Shown piece by piece: positions 59,341 through 64,000 of a stretch of 64,000 nt of DNA. Source of the stretch: Entonaema liquescens (taxonomy: Eukaryota; Ascomycota; Sordariomycetes; Xylariales; Xylariaceae); NCBI GenBank assembly GCA_902805475.1, contig CADCSX010000002.1, positions 2,604,001 through 2,668,000 on the forward strand, written 5' to 3'. A model generated the notes under the pieces. The model did not search any database. It was not told the origin of the DNA and was given only the letters and a program-made list of their open reading frames with translations. The position numbers and the translations under genes were made by a program. Position 1 is the stretch's first letter. Every line of letters starts with the position of its first letter.

Positions 59341-60405
59341 TTTGCCGGATGGAAATAGGGGTGATGATGATGATGATGATAATGATGGATGTTTGGATGG
59401 CGAAGGATATGTGACAACGAATTGAAGGGAAGTGAGGAATGTAGTTTGTGATCTTCTGTGAATTTTGAAGATGGTGGAATTTTTGGATGTTGACGTGAAT
59501 GCTACCCGGAGGAGATCCGTTTCCTTAAATAATTTGCACAAGAGCTCCAAAGTTTAGGTACCTTAGCAACGCACTTTCCCTCCTAAATACTTAGTACGGG
59601 CCGGCAACGGGATGTCAACTCGGTTGGGTGGGGCCCGTCACGATGTTTAACGGCTGTAGCTTTCTAGCCATAGGTTTAACAAAGAACTTCGTGATTCACG
59701 GGTCAGGAATATGTATAATCATCCGGGTTAGTTGCCATTAAGCCATTCCGCACTAGTCCCATAAAATACCAATAGGTAATATTGACTGTGCTGGATTTAT
59801 GATTCCTACAGTATTGAATGTACGGCATATGGGAACGGAGGCATTTACGAAGCTTCGAATGCTGCCACGACTTCAAAATAAACCCTACTCATCTCATAGA
59901 TGTCTCCGGCCCTTAGAAAATGTGAGCATCGCCTGGAGATTTACAATATGCCGCATCTTATTCTAAGCCCAGATGACTTTGACGTCTGTGCTAAGCTTAA
60001 TATCTTCCGGGGATGCCAGCCTGGAGTTTAGCAGGTTGGTATCTTCGATCATTTTCTGGTTGTATCTAAGGCGACGAAGGAGAGAGGCTAACTTTGGATC
60101 TGTCTTTCTCATCTGCTGATCTAGAATACATAGGTAAGGTACCCAGTTACGGATTCAGGCTTAAGCCACAGATATGAGGTTGGTTAGGTGCGGAGATGAC
60201 AGAAATAGAAGATTTTGAAAAAGGCTTATTCTAATGTAAGATTCATTTATATATGAATACTCCGTCCATGATTTATTACAATGTCCTGGGTCCTCAGAAC
60301 TTTGAAGGCGTTGCAACCTTGTGAAAAGGTATCTGCTTATATACCTAGACGGAGATGAAACATGAATTTCATTCGGATTGTTGGATTGGGATTTTTGTTT
60401 GACTA
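59341..60405. other. Intergenic region
   Basis: A GAT trinucleotide repeat (about 59362-59380) lies in the probable leader of the F-box-like gene. No gene is seen up to the TIR element. Confidence 0.55.
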
Positions 60406-61077
60406 AGTCGAACCACCGTTACTGGGGCCACCCTAGTGGGGGCCACCCATTTCCCATACAAACTCAACAAAGTCATATATCTGTAATTAATTTAATAAAA
60501 TAGATAGAAATACGCGGCTTTCTCCTTTAAGATAAGCATTGCATGCTTAATACATACATAAGTTAAAATAGTTCTCGGATAAGTATTCGTAGCTCAATAA
60601 ATATAAATATAAACGCTAACAAACGTACATATAAATTTATATATATAGCTATTAGCGTTAATAAATTGCAATAACTTTACAAATATTTAATTTAAAAATA
60701 TAAAACTTATATAATTAAATAGCAAATTTTTTAATTTATATCTTTAAATAAAAATATATATATAGAAAAAATATTAGAAGAAATTATGGCAATTTATAAA
60801 TATTTAATATTTTTAAAGCTAAATTCCCATACATTTTCATTTTTTTATATCTCGAAAAATAACCAAAATTAACAACTTTTACTTTTTTACTACCTAAACG
60901 TCAAATACAAAAATTAAAAAAAATTAAATAATCTATAATCAAAGTAAAGAAGTAATAAATAAAAATTGTATATTTTTATCTATTTTATTAGATTAATTAC
61001 AAATATACGATTTTGCTAAATTTGTATAGGAAATAGGTGGCCCCCACTAGGGTGGCCCCAGTAACGGTGGTTCGACT
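60406..61077. mobile_element. 672-bp non-autonomous TIR element (MITE-like) with 110-bp inverted repeats and TA target duplication
   Basis: The left arm 60406-60515 starts AGTCGAACCACCGTTACTGG; the right arm 60968-61077 is its inverse complement over the same 110 bp with no gap. I count 12 differences, all transitions, no transversion. TA flanks both ends (60404-60405 and 61078-61079), as for Tc1/mariner and pogo-type elements. The interior (60516-60967) is extremely AT-rich and has no ORF, so any transposase is elsewhere or lost. Transition-only divergence between the arms, with several CA-to-TA changes, fits repeat-induced point mutation. Confidence 0.9.
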
Positions 61078-62320
61078 TACCATAAAACATTGTGTTCTTG
61101 GGAAACCTGCTCACCAACTCTACAAAATTTGATTTGAGAACCAAATTCATGAGCACAAACATAATAGTAAGAAAAGAAAACTATCACCAGATAATCGCGC
61201 AGAGGTTTGTATTAGTAGTCTATATAACGAAATGGATACGAAACTTCTCAAAGCCTCCAGCGCCCTTCTTTGCGCTTGATGGTTAGTGCTTTTGCTAGGG
61301 CTACGTTACAATATCAAATCCTATATACTAATTTGGGCCAAAACTGTGCCTGCGAATGTAATGCTGTTTGACTAATATATATCCCCGACATAAGTATTAA
61401 CCACTAACGGGCGTACACTTTACTGGGAGTGATTTCTAGTAAGAATATATATGAAGATATATATTTTATATTACCCCTTAGTCTACATGTGTTGGCGGAG
61501 GAAGTGAAAAAGATGCTTGACGTCCGATCTATGCTACTAGGTGTTAGGTATTGTGTTTTGAATACGACATGACAACTAATAAATTATATCATCTTACATA
61601 ATCCAATAACTTATTACATCGACATTGCCTGCCGCAATTATGTGGTCTTAAGAGACAATCTAATTATGTCTACTGCTTGTTTTATTACAGACTTACAGCT
61701 ACAGTTCGATTGAGCCCGTGAAGATTCACGTGGTTTGTAGGGATTGGGTTATCCCAGGTTGAGGCCAAAAGTCTTGCACCTATTTCAAAACGTCTACAAT
61801 ATTTCTAACACTGTATTAGCGTTATACTTGATAGGGAATTGAATAGTGAACCCATACGCTAAACCTAGGCGGTGGGTCGTTCGAAGAGTGAATTGAAAAT
61901 TGTTGTAAGAAAGGCTTGTCAACTCTCAAGCAGGGAAGGAGGCGAAGAAGTCCCCGATATTGTGACATGACTATCTCCCTATCCTGATTCGGGTTGCTAG
62001 ACCCAACGAGGTGAATATCTATATATGTATATAGGTATATAGGTATATAGGTGTATAGGTATATAGGTACGGACTAATTCTATTCTAGTAAGTTTCCCGT
62101 CTTTTGCATATTCATACGACGTTACACTATGATATCACAGCTCTTAATGTATAACAATGCATCGTAGCGCTTCACCAAAACACCGTTAAAAGCTTTAACC
62201 AATAGAACCCGTAATCCCATAACAACGCCCTAAATCTAATCATAGCCATATTGCAAAAGGCTAACAATCTGAATTCTTAAGCCTTTTAACCCTTTGCAAT
62301 ATGGCTAGGTATCGTCATTT
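61078..62320. other. Intergenic region with left direct repeat and a TATATAGG array
   Basis: AT-rich DNA with no gene seen. It contains a diverged direct repeat copy (61955-62091) that includes an ATATAGGT-type microsatellite (about 62022-62070). Confidence 0.55.
61955..62091 (+). repeat. Diverged direct repeat, left copy (beside GNAT gene)
   Basis: The first 53 bp (61955-62007) align without gaps to 63160-63212 with about 41 matches, and 62072-62091 align to 63286-63305 with 17 of 20. An array of ATATAGGT units fills the space between. The family is not recognised. Confidence 0.6.
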
Positions 62321-62932
62321 TTATACTTGGTTACCGACTTTCCTTTGCCCCTCCCGCCACTCGTCCTCTAACATGCTATATAGGACATGGTCATGCCAGC
62401 CGCCATTAAACCATATGGCCTCACGGTGTTTTCCTTCGCTTGTAAAGCCTAGTTTCTCGTACAATCTCATAGCACCGGTATTAAACGAGAATGTCCCAAT
62501 TGAGATGCGATGCAAACCCGCCATCTGGAAACCATACCACAGAGCCCACTCAATAGCTTCGCCGCCGTATCCCTGTCCGCGGTAATCCTTTATAATATCA
62601 ATGCTGATATCTGAGCTTCTATGGTGCGCATGATGCAGTGGGCTGGCTTTAAGGCAAACGAGGCCAATAGGTATGGCTTCTTCATGCTTCCCGGCGAGAG
62701 ACGTATTCGGTAAGCATATGAGAGCACCAAGAAGGCATTTCTCGATATGCTTGATAAAATCGGCGCTCGCCTTTGTGCTTTCGGGTTTCAAGAGTCCATA
62801 GCTAGAGCCAGATTGGGCCTCTGCGTCCCGTTGAATCGAATGAATGAACGCCACATCTGGGGATTGGTCGTTAACAGCACGGTATATAAGACGCTGCGAA
62901 CGGAACGGGTCAAACGGTTTTGTTTCGGGCAT
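62321..62932 (-). CDS. GNAT-family N-acetyltransferase, RimJ/RimL-like (203 aa)
   Basis: A single-exon gene for an acetyl-CoA-dependent acetyltransferase of the Acetyltransf_3 type. The start is MPETKPFDPFRSQRLIYRAV. Core motif A is seen as IDIIKDYRGQGYGGEAIEWA (the R-x2-G-x-G acetyl-CoA loop). Then come MAGLHRISIGTFSFNTGAMR and LYEKLGFTSEGKHREAIWFN, the typical C-terminal half with N, Y and G-F positions. The substrate (amine, antibiotic or peptide N-terminus) cannot be told. It lies alone between two diverged direct repeats, beside the TIR element, so mobility or horizontal acquisition is possible but unproven. Confidence 0.88.
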   Translation of the reverse strand: MPETKPFDPFRSQRLIYRAVNDQSPDVAFIHSIQRDAEAQSGSSYGLLKPESTKASADFIKHIEKCLLGALICLPNTSLAGKHEEAIPIGLVCLKASPLHHAHHRSSDISIDIIKDYRGQGYGGEAIEWALWYGFQMAGLHRISIGTFSFNTGAMRLYEKLGFTSEGKHREAIWFNGGWHDHVLYSMLEDEWREGQRKVGNQV

Positions 62933-63496
62933 GTTTTTTTCAAGAATTGTTGAAGTGGAACGGTTAAGAAATTTCGAAAAAAATACCGTTGAAAATGTTA
63001 GTCAAGTAGTCATGTCTTATTCTATGATGGAATATGAATATGATATTGTGAAGAGTTGGATTTCACTGGCGATCTGTAAGACAGCGGGCGAACTGCGGTT
63101 TTTAGCGCACTTCGTCCGGCACTCCCCCGCGATAGTACCAATTGCCTGTTTGGGCTCGCCGAGATTGGAACATGACTACCTCTCCATCTAGTTTAGGGTT
63201 GTTAAACCCAACCTGGCAATAGTATATACGTGAATTATTTTCTATAAAGGTCTATTTGAATTGAATATTTATATAGATAAGTGTAGACCAACTCTATTCT
63301 TGTAAATATACGACCACTTGTTAGTTTAGGATAAGGCCTGTCTCATTCCTAATAGATCGCCGGACTTACACCCCAGTCCATCAACGAGGTGCCGTATATA
63401 ACTGTGACTAGAATCTCAGCCGACTATTTAAATCGGAATAACTGTAGACGCTGTTAGATCATATTTACCCGCGAACCCCTTTTATTATCACAGCAA
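62933..63496. other. Intergenic region with right direct repeat
   Basis: Contains the second copy of the diverged direct repeat (63160-63305). It may also include a last exon of the gene at right if a GTCAGT donor near 63530 is used. Confidence 0.5.
63160..63305 (+). repeat. Diverged direct repeat, right copy (beside GNAT gene)
   Basis: Same orientation as the copy at 61955-62091, about 1.2 kb away, with about 77% identity over the first 53 bp and 85% over the last 20 bp. Confidence 0.6.
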
Positions 63497-64000
63497 CTAC
63501 CAGGTAAGAGGATAAGGGGACGAAAAAGGGGTAAAGATGCGACTGACCTTGTTCTTGGTAATTGGGCCAAATGAGATTTCCGATGTATCCTCAAAGCTTT
63601 GGGCGTCATCTTCCAGTAACTCGAGATCCGTCTCGTCCAGACATTCCATTCCCATTCGTACCTGTTTCCAACTGTTCCCATTATGTATTTGCATTTCAAA
63701 CGGCTTTTCTGGCTGGACGGCTAAACGAGGAATCTTGACTTCGCACTGCGCGTCGAGGTTTTTCGAACACGAGATTTTGTTTTTCCTAGAATCCCATCGT
63801 ACCCAAGGGGTTGTATGATTCGCAGGCCAAATATCTTTGGTGTGGAGGTCCGAAGGTCTCAAGAGGAACCCGTAGCCAGCATCGGATTCTTTACCGGTTG
63901 GTTTTGCCGCCACGGGAACGACATCAAAAAATGTATCCACTTGACCGGGCTTGCCTACACGAACTCGGCCCTCGTTGGATGTATTGTTGTTCTGTGGTAA
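63497..64000 (-). CDS. Unrecognised protein, C-terminal part (gene runs off the right edge)
   Basis: The minus-strand frame is open from the window edge (LPQNNNTSNEGRVRVGKPGQ) to TAG at 63497, about 167 codons. Readable parts include VDTFFDVVPVAAKPTGKESD, GFLLRPSDLHTKDIWPANHT and EDTSEISFGPITKNK. I do not recognise a family. The last about 17 codons after ITKNK begin at a possible donor GTCAGT, so the true 3' end may be a further exon near 63.4 kb. It looks like a real protein rather than noise because of its composition and continuity. Confidence 0.5.
   Translation of the reverse strand, partial: LPQNNNTSNEGRVRVGKPGQVDTFFDVVPVAAKPTGKESDAGYGFLLRPSDLHTKDIWPANHTTPWVRWDSRKNKISCSKNLDAQCEVKIPRLAVQPEKPFEMQIHNGNSWKQVRMGMECLDETDLELLEDDAQSFEDTSEISFGPITKNKVSRIFTPFSSPYPLTW

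Noticed and set aside
1..64000. tRNA, 5S rRNA and CRISPR arrays
   Set aside because: I looked for B-box-like GGTTCGANTCC, 5S core sequences and regular spaced repeats on both strands by eye and found none. A tRNAscan or Infernal run would be decisive.

Overview
This 64 kb window is nuclear DNA of a filamentous ascomycete (Pezizomycotina, most likely a Sordariomycete; the order cannot be fixed from sequence alone). The evidence is the compact gene structure, with 50-170 nt introns carrying GTNNGT donors and CTAAC/CTAAT branch sites, the fungal-specific family members (Zn2Cys6 regulator, large NAD-glutamate dehydrogenase, Cys-rich single-pass membrane proteins), and an inactive terminal-inverted-repeat element whose arms differ only by transitions, as repeat-induced point mutation (RIP) would produce.

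Layout. 0-34 kb is a dense block of conserved housekeeping genes: APC4 (partial, -), delta-COP/RET2 (-), a 941-aa acidic fungal protein (+), a NIPA-type Mg2+ transporter (+), ribosomal protein S3 (-), myotubularin phosphatase YMR1 (+), PheRS beta/FRS1 (-), PP2A scaffold subunit A (+), EFM4 methyltransferase (-), mitochondrial processing peptidase alpha/MAS2 (+), a Cys-rich membrane protein (+) and NAD-GDH/GDH2 (-). 34-39.4 kb holds no recognisable gene. 39.4-51.3 kb carries kynureninase (+), a secreted GFPS-repeat protein (-), a second Cys-rich membrane protein (-), a 42-aa small ORF (+), a CHY zinc-finger HOT13-type protein (+), proteasome alpha-4/PRE6 (-) and a Zn2Cys6 regulator (-). 51.3-58.5 kb is a gene desert. 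58.5-64 kb has an F-box-like protein, a 672-bp TIR element, a GNAT acetyltransferase between diverged direct repeats, and the 3' part of an unrecognised gene.

The genes are independent housekeeping units (protein synthesis and turnover, secretion, mitochondrial import, lipid and nitrogen metabolism), not a metabolic cluster or a defence system. I did not find a convincing new multi-gene system. The points most worth a second look are: four one-base frameshifts in three genes, each sitting in a 4-nt homopolymer and each repaired by one more copy of that base, which looks like a systematic assembly error; tiny exons (5-nt first coding exon in HOT13, 7-nt internal exon in PRE6, a 31-nt last exon in GDH2) that simple gene callers will miss; the TIR element; the diverged direct repeats around the GNAT gene; and a 42-aa small ORF with its own 5'UTR intron. 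No tRNA, rRNA or CRISPR was found by eye.
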